From: Pratylenchus scribneri
Taxonomy: Eukaryota; Nematoda; Chromadorea; Rhabditida; Pratylenchidae
Assembly (NCBI GenBank): GCA_030063045.1
Contig: JAQSEB010000052.1
Location: 95,205-159,204, forward strand
Direction: 5' to 3'
DNA length: 64,000 bases
Part shown: positions 1 through 13,810 of the stretch, piece after piece
Layout: each line of letters starts with the position of its first letter
How positions within the stretch are numbered: position 1 is the stretch's first letter
Translations under genes and position numbers: made by a program
Notes under the pieces: generated by a model
Databases searched by the model: none
What the model saw: only the letters and a program-made list of their open reading frames with translations
Told to the model about the DNA's origin: nothing

Positions 1-2010
1 AAAATATTTTACTGAATTTAAAAATATTAATTTGGGGTAGCTCAGTGAAAAAATGGGTGAGTTAGAGGGTAACTTATTCGATTTTTCGGTCCAAAAAATA
101 TATTTTTATTGGATTTTCAAAAAAATTGTTAGGCTAGAAACAGTTTTTAGATACTAAGAAATAGTCTAAAATATTTTACTGATTTAAAAATATTAATTTG
201 GGGTAGCTCAGTGAAAAAATGAGTGAGTTAGTGGGTAACTTGTTCGATTTTTGGTCCAAAAAATATATTTTTATTGGATTTTCAAAAAAATTGTTAGGCT
301 AGAAACAGTTTTTAGATACTAAGAAATAGTATAAAATATTTTACTGAATTTAAAAATATTAATTTGGGGTAGCTCAGTGAAAAATGAGTGAGTTAGAGGG
401 TAATTTATTCGATTTTTCAGTCCAAAAAATTTATTTTTATTGGATTTTTAAAAAAATTGTTAGGCTAGAAACAGTTTTTAGATACTAAGAAATAGTCTAA
501 AATATTTTACTGATTTAAAAATATTAATTTGGGGTAGCTCAGTGAAAAAATGGGTGAGTTAGAGGGTAACTTATTCGATTTTTCAGTCCAAAAAATATAT
601 TTTTATTGGATTTTTAAAAAAATTGTTAGGCTAGAAACAGTTTTTAGATACTAAGAAATAGTCTAAAATATTTTACTGAATTTAAAAATATTAATTTTTA
701 CTAGCTCAGTGAAAAAATAAGTGATTGAATGAATGAAGGTATTCGATTTTTCAGTCCAAAAAATATATTTTTATTGGATTTTTTAAAAAAATTGTTAAGC
801 TAGAAACAGTTTTTAGATACTAAGAAATAGTCTAAAATATTTTACTGAATTTAAAAATATTAATTTTTACTAGCTCAGTGAAAAAATAAGTGATTGAATG
901 AATGAAGGTATTCGATTTTTCAGTCCAAAAAATATATTTTTATTGGATTTTTTAAAAAAATTGTTAAGCTAGAAACAGTTTTTAGATACTAAGAAATAGT
1001 CTAAAATATTTTACTGAATTTAAAAATATTAATTTTTACTAGCTCAGTGAAAAAATAAGTGATTGAATGAATGAAGGTATTCGATTTTTCAGTCCAAAAA
1101 ATATATTTTTATTGGATTTTTTAAAAAAATTGTTAAGCTAGAAACAGTTTTTAGATACTAAGAAATAGTCTAAAATATTTTACTGAATTTAAAAATATTA
1201 ATTTGGGGTAGCTCAGTGAAAAAATGGGTGAGTTAGAGGGTAATTTATTCGATTTTTCAGTCCAAAAAATATATTTTTATTGGATTTTTAAAAAAATTGT
1301 TAGGCTAGAAACAGTTTTTAGATACTAAGAAATAGTCTAAAATATTTTACTGAATTTAAAAATATTAATTTGGGGTAGCTCAGTGAAAAAATAAGTGATT
1401 GAATGAATGAAGGTATTCGATTTTTCAGTCCAAAAAATATATTTTTATTGGATTTTTTAAAAAAATTGTTAAGCTAGAAACAGTTTTTAGATACTAAGAA
1501 ATAGTCTAAAATATTTTACTGAATTTAAAAATATTAATTTTTACTAGCTCAGTGAAAAAATAAGTGATTGAATGAATGAAGGTATTCGATTTTTCAGTCC
1601 AAAAAATATATTTTTATTGGATTTTTTAAAAAAATTGTTAAGCTAGAAACAGTTTTTAGATACTAAGAAATAGTCTAAAATATTTTACTGAATTTAAAAA
1701 TATTAATTTGGGGTAGCTCAGTGAAAAAATGGGTGAGTTAGAGGGTAATTTATTCGATTTTTCAGTCCAAAAAATATATTTTTATTGGATTTTTAAAAAA
1801 ATTGTTAGGCTAGAAACAGTTTTTAGATACTAAGAAATAGTCTAAAATATTTTACTGAATTTAAAAATATTAATTTGGGGTAGCTCAGTGAAAAAATGGG
1901 TGAGTTAGAGGGTAACTTATTCGATTTTTCAGTCCAAAAAATTTATTTTTATTGGATTTTTAAAAAAATTGTTAGGCTAGAAACAGTTTTTAGATACTAA
2001 GAAATAGTCT

Positions 2011-3362
2011 AAAATATTTTACTGAATTTAAAAATATTAATTTTTACTAGCTCAGTGAAAAAATAAGTGATTGAATGAATGAAGGTATTCGATTTTTCAG
2101 TCCAAAAAATATATTTTTATTGGATTTTTTAAAAAAATTGTTAAGCTAGAAACAGTTTTTAGATACTAAGAAATAGTCTAAAATATTTTACTGAATTTAA
2201 AAATATTAATTTTTACTAGCTCAGTGAAAAAATAAGTGATTGAATGAATGAAGGTATTCGATTTTTCAGTCCAAAAAATATATTTTTATTGGATTTTTTA
2301 AAAAAATTGTTAAGCTAGAAACAGTTTTTAGATACTAAGAAATAGTCTAAAATATTTTACTGAATTTAAAAATATTAATTTTTACTAGCTCAGTGAAAAA
2401 ATAAGTGATTGAATGAATGAAGGTATTCGATTTTTCAGTCCAAAAAATATATTTTTATTGGATTTTTTAAAAAAATTGTTAAGCTAGAAACAGTTTTTAG
2501 ATACTAAGAAATAGTCTAAAATATTTTACTGAATTTAAAAATATTAATTTTTACTAGCTCAGTGAAAAAATAAGTGATTGAATGAATGAAGGTATTCGAT
2601 TTTTCAGTCCAAAAAATATATTTTTATTGGATTTTTTAAAAAAATTGTTAAGCTAGAAACAGTTTTTAGATACTAAGAAATAGTCTAAAATATTTTACTG
2701 AATTTAAAAATATTAATTTTTACTAGCTCAGTGAAAAAATAAGTGATTGAATGAATGAAGGTATTCGATTTTTCAGTCCAAAAAATATATTTTTATTGGA
2801 TTTTTTAAAAAAATTGTTAAGCTAGAAACAGTTTTTAGATACTAAGAAATAGTCTAAAATATTTTACTGAATTTAAAAATATTAATTTTTACTAGCTCAG
2901 TGAAAAAATAAGTGATTGAATGAATGAAGGTATTCGATTTTTCAGTCCAAAAAATATATTTTTATTGGATTTTTTAAAAAAATTGTTAAGCTAGAAACAG
3001 TTTTTAGATACTAAGAAATAGTCTAAAATATTTTACTGAATTTAAAAATATTAATTTTTACTAGCTCAGTGAAAAAATAAGTGATTGAATGAATGAAGGT
3101 ATTCGATTTTTCAGTCCAAAAAATATATTTTTATTGGATTTTTTAAAAAAATTGTTAAGCTAGAAACAGTTTTTAGATACTAAGAAATAGTCTAAAATAT
3201 TTTACTAAATTTAAAAATATTAATTTTTACTAGCTCAGTGAAAAAATAAGTGATTGAATGAATGAAGGTATTCGATTTTTCAGTCCAAAAAATATATTTT
3301 TATTGGATTTTTTAAAAAAATTGTTAAGTTAGAAACAGTTTTTAGATACTAAGAAATAGTCT
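2011..3362. repeat. Homogeneous run of eight type II satellite A monomers
   Basis: The AAAATATTTT start of successive monomers falls at 2011, 2180, 2349, 2518, 2687, 2856, 3025, 3194 and 3363, an exact 169-bp period. All eight carry the TTTTTACTAG and AATGAATGAAGG modules and differ by only a few point changes, such as ACTAAATTT near 3204. The following monomer has a type II front and a type I back (TTTTTAAAAAAATTGTTAGG). This points to recent local amplification of a single monomer. Confidence 0.9.
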
Positions 3363-6084
3363 AAAATATTTTACTGAATTTAAAAATATTAATTTTTACT
3401 AGCTCAGTGAAAAAATAAGTGATTGAATGAATGAAGGTATTCGATTTTTCAGTCCAAAAAATATATTTTTATTGGATTTTTAAAAAAATTGTTAGGCTAG
3501 AAACAGTTTTTAGATACTAAGAAATTGTCTAAAATATTTTACTGAATTTAAAAATATTAATTTGGGGTAGCTCAGTGAAAAAATGAGTGAGTTAGAGAGT
3601 AACTTATTCGATTTTTCGGTCCAAAAAGTATATTTTTATTGAATTTTAAAAAACATTGTTAGGCTTAAAATAGTTATTAGATACTAAGAAATAGTTTAAA
3701 ATATTTAAAATATTTTACTGAATTTAAAAATATTAATTTGGGGTAGCTCAGTGAAAAAATGGGTGAGTTAGAGGGTAACTTATTCGATTTTTCGGTCCAA
3801 AAAATATATTTTTATTGGATTTTCAAAAAAATTGTTAGGCTAGAAACAGTTTTTAGATACTAAGAAATAGTCTAAAATATTTTACTGAATTTAAAAATAT
3901 TAATTTTTACTAGCTCAGTGAAAAAATAAGTGATTGAATGAATGAAGGTATTCGATTTTTCAGTCCAAAAAATATATTTTTATTGGATTTTTTAAAAAAA
4001 TTGTTAAGTTAGAAACAGTTTTTAGATACTAAGAAATAGTCTAAAATATTTTACTGAATTTAAAAATATTAATTTGGGGTAGCTCAGTGAAAAATGAGTG
4101 AGTTAGAGGGTAACTTATTCGATTTTTCGGTCCAAAAAGTATATTTTTATTGAATTTTAAAAAACATTGTTAGGCTTAAAATAATTATTAGATACTAAGA
4201 AATAGTTTAAAATATTTAAAATATTTTACTGAATTTAAAAATATTAATTTTTACTAGCTCAGTGAAAAAATAAGTGATTGAATGAATGAAGATATTCGAT
4301 TTTTCGGTCCAAAAAATATATTTTTATTGGATTTTAAAAAAATTGTTAGGCTAGAAAGAGTTTTTAAATACTAAGAAATAGTATAAAATATTTTACTGAA
4401 TTTAAAAATATTAATTTGGGGTAGCTCAGTGAAAAATGAGTGAGTTAGAGGGTAACTTATTCGATTTTTCGGTCAAAAAAGTATATTTTTATTGAATTTT
4501 AAAAAACATTGTTAGGCTTAAAATAGTTATTAGATACTAAGAAATAGTTTAAAATATTTAAAATATTTTACTGAATTTAAAAATATTAATTTTTACTAGC
4601 TCAGTGAAAAAATAAGTGATTGAATGAATGAAGATATTCGATTTTTCGGTCCAAAAAATATATTTTTATTGGATTTTAAAAAAATGTTAGGCTAGAAACA
4701 GTTTTTAGATACTAAGAAATAGTCTAAAATATTTTACTGAATTTAAAAATATTAATTTGGGGTAGCTCAGTGAAAAAATAGGTGAGTTAGAGGGTAATTT
4801 ATTCGATTTTTCAGTCCAAAAAATATATTTTTATTGGATTTTTAAAAAAATTGTTAGGCTAGAAACAGTTTTTAGATACTAAGAAATAGTCTAAAATATT
4901 TTACTGATTTAAAAATATTAATTTTTACTAGCTCAGTGAAAAAATAAGTGATTGAATGAATGAAGATATTCGATTTTTCGGTCCAAAAAATATATTTTTA
5001 TTGGATTTTAAAAAAATTGTTAGGCTAGAAACAGTTTTTAGATACTAAGAAATAGTCTAAAATATTTTACTGAATTTAAAAATATTAATTTGGGGTAGCT
5101 CAGTGAAAAAATGGGTGAGTTAGAGGGTAACTTATTCGATTTTTCAGTCCAAAAAATTTATTTTTATTGGATTTTTAAAAAAATTGTTAGGCTAGAAACA
5201 GTTTTTAGATACTAAGAAATAGTCTAAAATATTTTACTGAATTTAAAAATATTAATTTTTACTAGCTCAGTGAAAAAATAAGTGATTGAATGAATGAAGG
5301 TATTCGATTTTCGGTCCAAAAAGGATATTTTTATTGGATTTTTTAAAAAAATTGTTAAGCTAGAAACAGTTTTTAGATACTAAGAAATAGTCTAAAATAT
5401 TTTACTGAATTTAAAAATATTAATTTGGGGTAGCTCAGTGAAAAAATAAGTGATTGAATGAATGAAGGTATTCGATTTTTCGGTCTAAAAAATATATTTT
5501 TATTGGATTTTAATAAAATTGTTAGGCTAGAAACAGTTTTTAGATACTAAGAAATAGTCTAAAATATTTTACTGAATTTAAAAATATTAATTTGGGGTAG
5601 CTCAGTTAAAAAATGGGTGAGTTAGAGGGTAACTTATTCGATTTTTCAGTCCAAAAAATATATTTTTATTGGATTTTCAAAAAAATTGATAGGCTAGAAA
5701 CAGTTTTTAGATACTAAGAAATAGTATAAAATATTTTACTGATTTAAAAATATTAATTTGGGGTAGCTCAGTGAAAAAATAAGTGATTGAATGAATGAAG
5801 GTATTCGATTTTTCGGTCTAAAAAATATATTTTTATTGGATTTTAATAAAATTGTTAGGCTAGAAACAGTTTTTAGATACTAAGAAATAGTCTAAAATAT
5901 TTTACTGAATTTAAAAATATTAATTTGGGGTAGCTCAGTGAAAAATGAGTGAGTTAGAGGGTAACTTATTCGATTTTTCGGTCCAAAAAATATATTTTTA
6001 TTGGATTTTCAAAAAAATTGTTAGGCTAGAAACAGTTTTTAGATACTAAGAAATAGTCTAAAATATTTTACTGAATTTAAAAAT

Positions 6085-9000
6085 ATTAATTTTTACTAGC
6101 TCAGTGAAAAAATGGGTGAGTTAGATGGTAACTTATTCAATTTTTCGGTCCAAAAAGGATATTTTTATTGGATTTTCAAAAAAATTGTTAGGCTAGAAAC
6201 AGTTTTTAGATACTAAGAAATAGTTTAAAATATTTTACTGAATTTAAAAATATTAATTTGGGGTAGCTCAGTTAAAAAATGGGTGAGTTAGAGGGTAACT
6301 TATTCGATTTTTCGGTCCAAAAAATATATTTTTATTGGATTTTCAAAAAAATTGTTAGGCTAGAAACAGTTTTTAAATACTAAGAAATAGTCTAAAATAT
6401 TTTACTGAATTTAAAAATATTAATTTTTACTAGCTCAGTGAAAAAATGAGTGAGTTAGAGGGTAACTTATTCAATTTTTCGGTCCAAAAAGGATATTTTT
6501 ATTGGATTTTCGAAAAAATTGTTAGGCTAGAAACAGTTTTTAGATACTAAGAAATAGTTTAAAATATTTTACTGAATTTAAAAATATTAATTTTGGGTAG
6601 CTCAGTGAAAAAATGGGTGAGTTAGAGGGTAACTTATTCGATTTTTCGTTCCAAAAAGGATATTTTTATTGAATTTTAAAAAACATTGTTAGGCTTAAAA
6701 TAGTTATTAGATACTAAGAAATAGTTTAAAATATTTAAAATATTTTACTGAATTTAAAAATATTAATTTGGGGTAGCTCAGTGAAAAAATGGGTGAGTTA
6801 GAGGGTAACTTATTCGATTTTTCGGTCCAAAAAGTATATTTTTATTGAATTTTAAAAAACATTGTTAGGCTTAAAATAGTTATTAGATACTAAGAAATAG
6901 TTTAAAATATTTAAAATATTTTACTGAATTTAAAAATATTAATTTGGGGTAGCTCAGTGAAAAATGAGTGAGTTAGAGGGTAACTTATTCGATTTTTCGG
7001 TCCAAAAAGTATATTTTTATTGAATTTTAAAAAACATTGTTAGGCTTAAAATAGTTATTAGATACTAAGAAATAGTTTAAAATATTTAAAATATTTTACT
7101 GAATTTAAAAATATTAATTTGGGGTAGCTCAGTGAAAAATGAGTGAGTTAGAGGGTAACTTATTCGATTTTTCGGTCCAAAAAGTATATTTTTATTGAAT
7201 TTTAAAAAACATTGTTAGGCTTAAAATAGTTATTAGATACTAAGAAATAGTTTAAAATATTTAAAATATTTTACTGAATTTAAAAATATTAATTTGGGGT
7301 AGCTCAGTGAAAAAATGGGTGAGTTAGAGGGTAACTTATTCGATTTTTCAGTCCAAAAAATATATTTTTATTGGATTTTTAAAAAAATTGTTAGGCTAGA
7401 AACAGTTTTTAGATACTAAGAAATAGTCTAAAATATTTTACTGAATTTAAAAATATTAATTTTTACTAGCTCAGTGAAAAAATGGGTGAGTTAGAGGGTA
7501 ACTTATTCGATTTTTCAGTCCAAAAAATATATTTTTATTGGATTTTCAAAAAAATTGTTAGGCTAGAAACAGTTTTTAGATACTAAGAAATAGTATAAAA
7601 TATTTTACTGATTTAAAAATATTAATTTTTACTAGCTCAGTGAAAAAATGGGTGAGTTAGAGGGTAACTTATTCAATTTTTCGGTCCAAAAAGGATATTT
7701 TTATTGGATTTTTAAAAAAATTGTTAGGCTAGAAACAGTTTTTAGATACTAAGAAATAGTCTAAAATATTTTACTGAATTTAAAAATATTAATTTGGGGT
7801 AGCTCAGTTAAAAAATGGGTGAGTTAGAGGGTAACTTATTCGATTTTTCGGTCCAAAAAGTATATTTTTATTGAATTTTAAAAAACATTGTTAGGCTTAA
7901 AATAGTTATTAGATACTAAGAAATAGTTTAAAATATTTAAAATATTTTACTGAATTTAAAAATATTAATTTGGGGTAGCTCAGTTAAAAAATGGGTGAGT
8001 TAGAGGGTAACTTATCCGATTTTTCAGTCCAAAAAATATATTTTTATTGGATTTTTAAAAAAATTGTTATGCTAGAAACAGTTTTTAGATACTAAGAAAT
8101 AGTCTAAAATATTTTACTGAATTTAAAAATATTAATTTTTACTAGCTCAGTGAAAAAATGAGTGAGTTAGAGGGTAACTTATTCAATTTTTCGGTCCAAA
8201 AAGGATATTTTTATTGGATTTTCAAAAAAATTGTTAGGCTAGAAACAGTTTTTAGATACTAAGAAATAGTCTAAAATATTTTACTGAATTTAAAAATATT
8301 AATTTGGGGTAGCTCAGTTAAAAAATGGGTGAGTTAGAGGGTAACTTATTCGATTTTTCAGTCCAAAAAATATATTTTTATTGGATTTTTAAAAAAATTG
8401 TTAGGCTAGAAACAGTTTTTAGATACTAAGAAATAGTATAAAATATTTTACTGATTTAAAAATATTAATTTTTACTAGCTCAGTGAAAAAATGGGTGAGT
8501 TAGATGGTAACTTATTCAATTTTTCGGTCCAAAAAGGATATTTTTATTGGATTTTCAAAAAAATTGTTAGGCTAGAAACAGTTTTTAGATACTAAGAAAT
8601 AGTTTAAAATATTTTACTGAATTTAAAAATATTAATTTGGGGTAGCTCAGTTAAAAAATGGGTGAGTTAGAGGGTAACTTATTCGATTTTTCGGTCCAAA
8701 AAATATATTTTTATTGGATTTTCAAAAAAATTGTTAGGCTAGAAACAGTTTTTAAATACTAAGAAATAGTCTAAAATATTTTACTGAATTTAAAAATATT
8801 AATTTTTACTAGCTCAGTGAAAAAATGAGTGAGTTAGAGGGTAACTTATTCAATTTTTCGGTCCAAAAAGGATATTTTTATTGGATTTTCGAAAAAATTG
8901 TTAGGCTAGAAACAGTTTTTAGATACTAAGAAATAGTTTAAAATATTTTACTGAATTTAAAAATATTAATTTTGGGTAGCTCAGTGAAAAAATGGGTGAG

Positions 9001-10870
9001 TTAGAGGGTAACTTATTCGATTTTTCGTTCCAAAAAGGATATTTTTATTGAATTTTAAAAAACATTGTTAGGCTTAAAATAGTTATTAGATACTAAGAAA
9101 TAGTTTAAAATATTTAAAATATTTTACTGAATTTAAAAATATTAATTTGGGGTAGCTCAGTGAAAAAATGGGTGAGTTAGAGGGTAACTTATTCGATTTT
9201 TCGGTCCAAAAAGTATATTTTTATTGAATTTTAAAAAACATTGTTAGGCTTAAAATAGTTATTAGATACTAAGAAATAGTTTAAAATATTTAAAATATTT
9301 TACTGAATTTAAAAATATTAATTTGGGGTAGCTCAGTGAAAAATGAGTGAGTTAGAGGGTAACTTATTCGATTTTTCGGTCCAAAAAGTATATTTTTATT
9401 GAATTTTAAAAAACATTGTTAGGCTTAAAATAGTTATTAGATACTAAGAAATAGTTTAAAATATTTAAAATATTTTACTGAATTTAAAAATATTAATTTG
9501 GGGTAGCTCAGTGAAAAATGAGTGAGTTAGAGGGTAACTTATTCGATTTTTCGGTCCAAAAAGTATATTTTTATTGAATTTTAAAAAACATTGTTAGGCT
9601 TAAAATAGTTATTAGATACTAAGAAATAGTTTAAAATATTTAAAATATTTTACTGAATTTAAAAATATTAATTTGGGGTAGCTCAGTGAAAAAATGGGTG
9701 AGTTAGAGGGTAACTTATTCGATTTTTCAGTCCAAAAAATATATTTTTATTGGATTTTTAAAAAAATTGTTAGGCTAGAAACAGTTTTTAGATACTAAGA
9801 AATAGTCTAAAATATTTTACTGAATTTAAAAATATTAATTTTTACTAGCTCAGTGAAAAAATGGGTGAGTTAGAGGGTAACTTATTCGATTTTTCAGTCC
9901 AAAAAATATATTTTTATTGGATTTTCAAAAAAATTGTTAGGCTAGAAACAGTTTTTAGATACTAAGAAATAGTATAAAATATTTTACTGATTTAAAAATA
10001 TTAATTTTTACTAGCTCAGTGAAAAAATGGGTGAGTTAGAGGGTAACTTATTCAATTTTTCGGTCCAAAAAGGATATTTTTATTGGATTTTTAAAAAAAT
10101 TGTTAGGCTAGAAACAGTTTTTAGATACTAAGAAATAGTCTAAAATATTTTACTGAATTTAAAAATATTAATTTGGGGTAGCTCAGTTAAAAAATGGGTG
10201 AGTTAGAGGGTAACTTATTCGATTTTTCGGTCCAAAAAGTATATTTTTATTGAATTTTAAAAAACATTGTTAGGCTTAAAATAGTTATTAGATACTAAGA
10301 AATAGTTTAAAATATTTAAAATATTTTACTGAATTTAAAAATATTAATTTGGGGTAGCTCAGTTAAAAAATGGGTGAGTTAGAGGGTAACTTATCCGATT
10401 TTTCAGTCCAAAAAATATATTTTTATTGGATTTTTAAAAAAATTGTTATGCTAGAAACAGTTTTTAGATACTAAGAAATAGTCTAAAATATTTTACTGAA
10501 TTTAAAAATATTAATTTTTACTAGCTCAGTGAAAAAATGAGTGAGTTAGAGGGTAACTTATTCAATTTTTCGGTCCAAAAAGGATATTTTTATTGGATTT
10601 TCAAAAAAATTGTTAGGCTAGAAACAGTTTTTAGATACTAAGAAATAGTCTAAAATATTTTACTGAATTTAAAAATATTAATTTGGGGTAGCTCAGTTAA
10701 AAAATGGGTGAGTTAGAGGGTAACTTATTCGATTTTTCAGTCCAAAAAATATATTTTTATTGGATTTTTAAAAAAATTGTTAGGCTAGAAACAGTTTTTA
10801 GATACTAAGAAATAGTATAAAATATTTTACTGATTTAAAAATATTAATTTTTACTAGCTCAGTGAAAAAA
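6085..10870. repeat. Tandem duplication of a 2379-bp, 14-monomer segment in satellite A
   Basis: Private markers recur at one fixed offset of 2379 bp. TTAGATGGTA is at 6121 and 8500, TTTTAAATAC at 6371 and 8750, and GTTATGCTAG at 8066 and 10445. The first copy spans about 6085-8463 and the second about 8464-10870. The copies diverge upstream of 6085 (AGTCTA versus AGTATA) and after about 10870 (GAGTGAG versus GGGTGAG). The order of monomer variants inside both copies is the same, so the whole block was copied as one unit. Confidence 0.93.
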
Positions 10871-11769
10871 TGAGTGAGTTAGAGGGTAACTTATTCGATT
10901 TTTCGGTCCAAAAAGTATATTTTTATTGAATTTTAAAAAACATTGTTAGGCTTAAAATAGTTATTAGATACTAAGAAATAGTTTAAAATATTTAAAATAT
11001 TTTACTGAATTTAAAAATATTAATTTGGGGTAGCTCAGTGAAAAAATGGGTGAGTTAGAGGGTAACTTATTCGATTTTTCAGTCCAAAAAATATATTTTT
11101 ATTGGATTTTCAAAAAAATTGTTAGGCTAGAAACAGTTTTTAGATACTAAGAAATAGTATAAAATATTTTACTGATTTAAAAATATTAATTTTTACTAGC
11201 TCAGTGAAAAAATGGGTGAGTTAGAGGGTAACTTATTCAATTTTTCGGTCCAAAAAGGATATTTTTATTGGATTTTCAAAAAAATTGTTAGGCTAGAAAC
11301 AGTTTTTAGATACTAAGAAATAGTCTAAAATATTTTACTGAATTTAAAAATATTAATTTGGGGTAGCTCAGTTAAAAAATGGGTGAGTTAGAGGGTAACT
11401 TATCCGATTTTTCAGTCCAAAAAATATATTTTTATTGGATTTTTAAAAAAATTGTTAGGCTAGAAACAGTTTTTAGATACTAAGAAATAGTCTAAAATAT
11501 TTTACTGAATTTAAAAATATTAATTTGGGGTAGCTCAGTTAAAAAATGGGTGAGTTAGAGGGTAACTTATCCGATTTTTCAGTCCAAAAAATATATTTTT
11601 ATTGGATTTTTAAAAAAATTGTTAGGCTAGAAACAGTTTTTAGATACTAAGAAATAGTTTAAAATATTTTACTGAATTTAAAAATAATAATTTTTACTAG
11701 CTCAGTGAAAAAATGAGGGTAACTTATTCAATTTTTCGGTCCAAAAAGGATATTTTTATTGGATTTTCA

Positions 11770-13810
11770 AAAAAATTGTTAGGCTAGAAACAGTTTTTAG
11801 ATACTAAGAAATAGTCTAAAATATTTTACTGAATTTAAAAATATTAATTTGGGGTAGCTCAGTTAAAAAATGGGTGAGTTAGAGGGTAACTTATTCGATT
11901 TTTCGGTCCAAAAAATATATTTTTATTGGATTTTCAAAAAAATTGTTAGGCTAGAAACAGTTTTTAGATACTAAGAAATAGTCTAAAATATTTTACTGAA
12001 TTTAAAAATATTAATTTGGGGTAGCTCAGTTAAAAAATGGGTGAGTTAGAGGGTAACTTATTCGATTTTTCGGTCCAAAAAATATATTTTTATTGGATTT
12101 TCAAAAAAATTGTTAGGCTAGAAACAATTTTTAGATACTAAGAAATAGTCTAAAATATTTTACTGAATTTAAAAATATTAATTTGGGGTAGCTCAGTTAA
12201 AAAATGGGTGAGTTAGAGGGTAACTTATTCGATTTTTCGGTCCAAAAAATATATTTTTATTGGATTTTCAAAAAAATTGTTAGGCTAGAAACAGTTTTTA
12301 GATACTAAGAAATAGTCTAAAATATTTTACTGAATTTAAAAATATTAATTTGGGGTAGCTCAGTGAAAAAATGGGTGAGTTAGAGGGTAACTTATTCGAT
12401 TTTTCGGTCCAAAAAATATATTTTTATTGGATTTTCAAAAAAATTGTTAGGCTAGAAACAGTTTTTAGATACTAAGAAATAGTATAAAATATTTTACTGA
12501 ATTTAAAAATATTAATTTGGGGTAGCTCAGTGAAAAATGAGTGAGTTAGAGGGTAACTTATTCGATTTTTCGGTCCAAAAAATATATTTTTATTGGATTT
12601 TCAAAAAAATTGTTAGGCTAGAAACAGTTTTTAGATACTAAGAAATAGTCTAAAATATTTTACTGAATTTAAAAATATTAATTTGGGGTAGCTCAGTGAA
12701 AAAATGGGTGAGTTAGAGGGTAACTTATTCGATTTTTCGGTCCAAAAAATATATTTTTATTGGATTTTCAAAAAAATTGTTAGGCTAGAAACAGTTTTTA
12801 GATACTAAGAAATAGTCTAAAATATTTTACTGAATTTAAAAATATTAATTTGGGGTAGCTCAGTTAAAAAATGGGTGAGTTAGAGGGTAACTTATTCGAT
12901 TTTTCGGTCCAAAAAATATATTTTTATTGGATTTTCAAAAAAATTGTTAGGCTAGAAACAGTTTTTAGATACTAAGAAATAGTCTAAAATATTTTACTGA
13001 ATTTAAAAATATTAATTTGGGGTAGCTCAGTTAAAAAATGGGTGAGTTAGAGGGTAACTTATTCGATTTTTCGGTCCAAAAAATATATTTTTATTGGATT
13101 TTCAAAAAAATTGTTAGGCTAGAAACAATTTTTAGATACTAAGAAATAGTCTAAAATATTTTACTGAATTTAAAAATATTAATTTGGGGTAGCTCAGTTA
13201 AAAAATGGGTGAGTTAGAGGGTAACTTATTCGATTTTTCGGTCCAAAAAATATATTTTTATTGGATTTTCAAAAAAATTGTTAGGCTAGAAACAGTTTTT
13301 AGATACTAAGAAATAGTCTAAAATATTTTACTGAATTTAAAAATATTAATTTGGGGTAGCTCAGTGAAAAAATGGGTGAGTTAGAGGGTAACTTATTCGA
13401 TTTTTCGGTCCAAAAAATATATTTTTATTGGATTTTCAAAAAAATTGTTAGGCTAGAAACAGTTTTTAGATACTAAGAAATAGTATAAAATATTTTACTG
13501 AATTTAAAAATATTAATTTGGGGTAGCTCAGTGAAAAATGAGTGAGTTAGAGGGTAACTTATTCGATTTTTCGGTCCAAAAAATATATTTTTATTGGATT
13601 TTCAAAAAAATTGTTAGGCTAGAAACAGTTTTTAGATACTAAGAAATAGTCTAAAATATTTTACTGAATTTAAAAATATTAATTTGGGGTAGCTCAGTGA
13701 AAAAATGGGTGAGTTAGAGGGTAACTTATTCGATTTTTCGGTCCAAAAAATATATTTTTATTGGATTTTCAAAAAAATTGTTAGGCTAGAAACAGTTTTT
13801 AGATACTAAG
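11770..13810. repeat. Tandem duplication of a 1001-bp, six-monomer segment in satellite A
   Basis: The rare GAAACAATTT variant occurs at 12121 and 13122, and an AGTATA variant at 12481 and 13482, both 1001 bp apart. Copies run about 11770-12770 and 12771-13810. Upstream the first copy is preceded by a different monomer (AAAAAGGATAT, with a shortened AATGAGGGT module near 11712). Downstream a further two-monomer repeat (333 bp) puts AGTATA at 13815. Confidence 0.88.
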
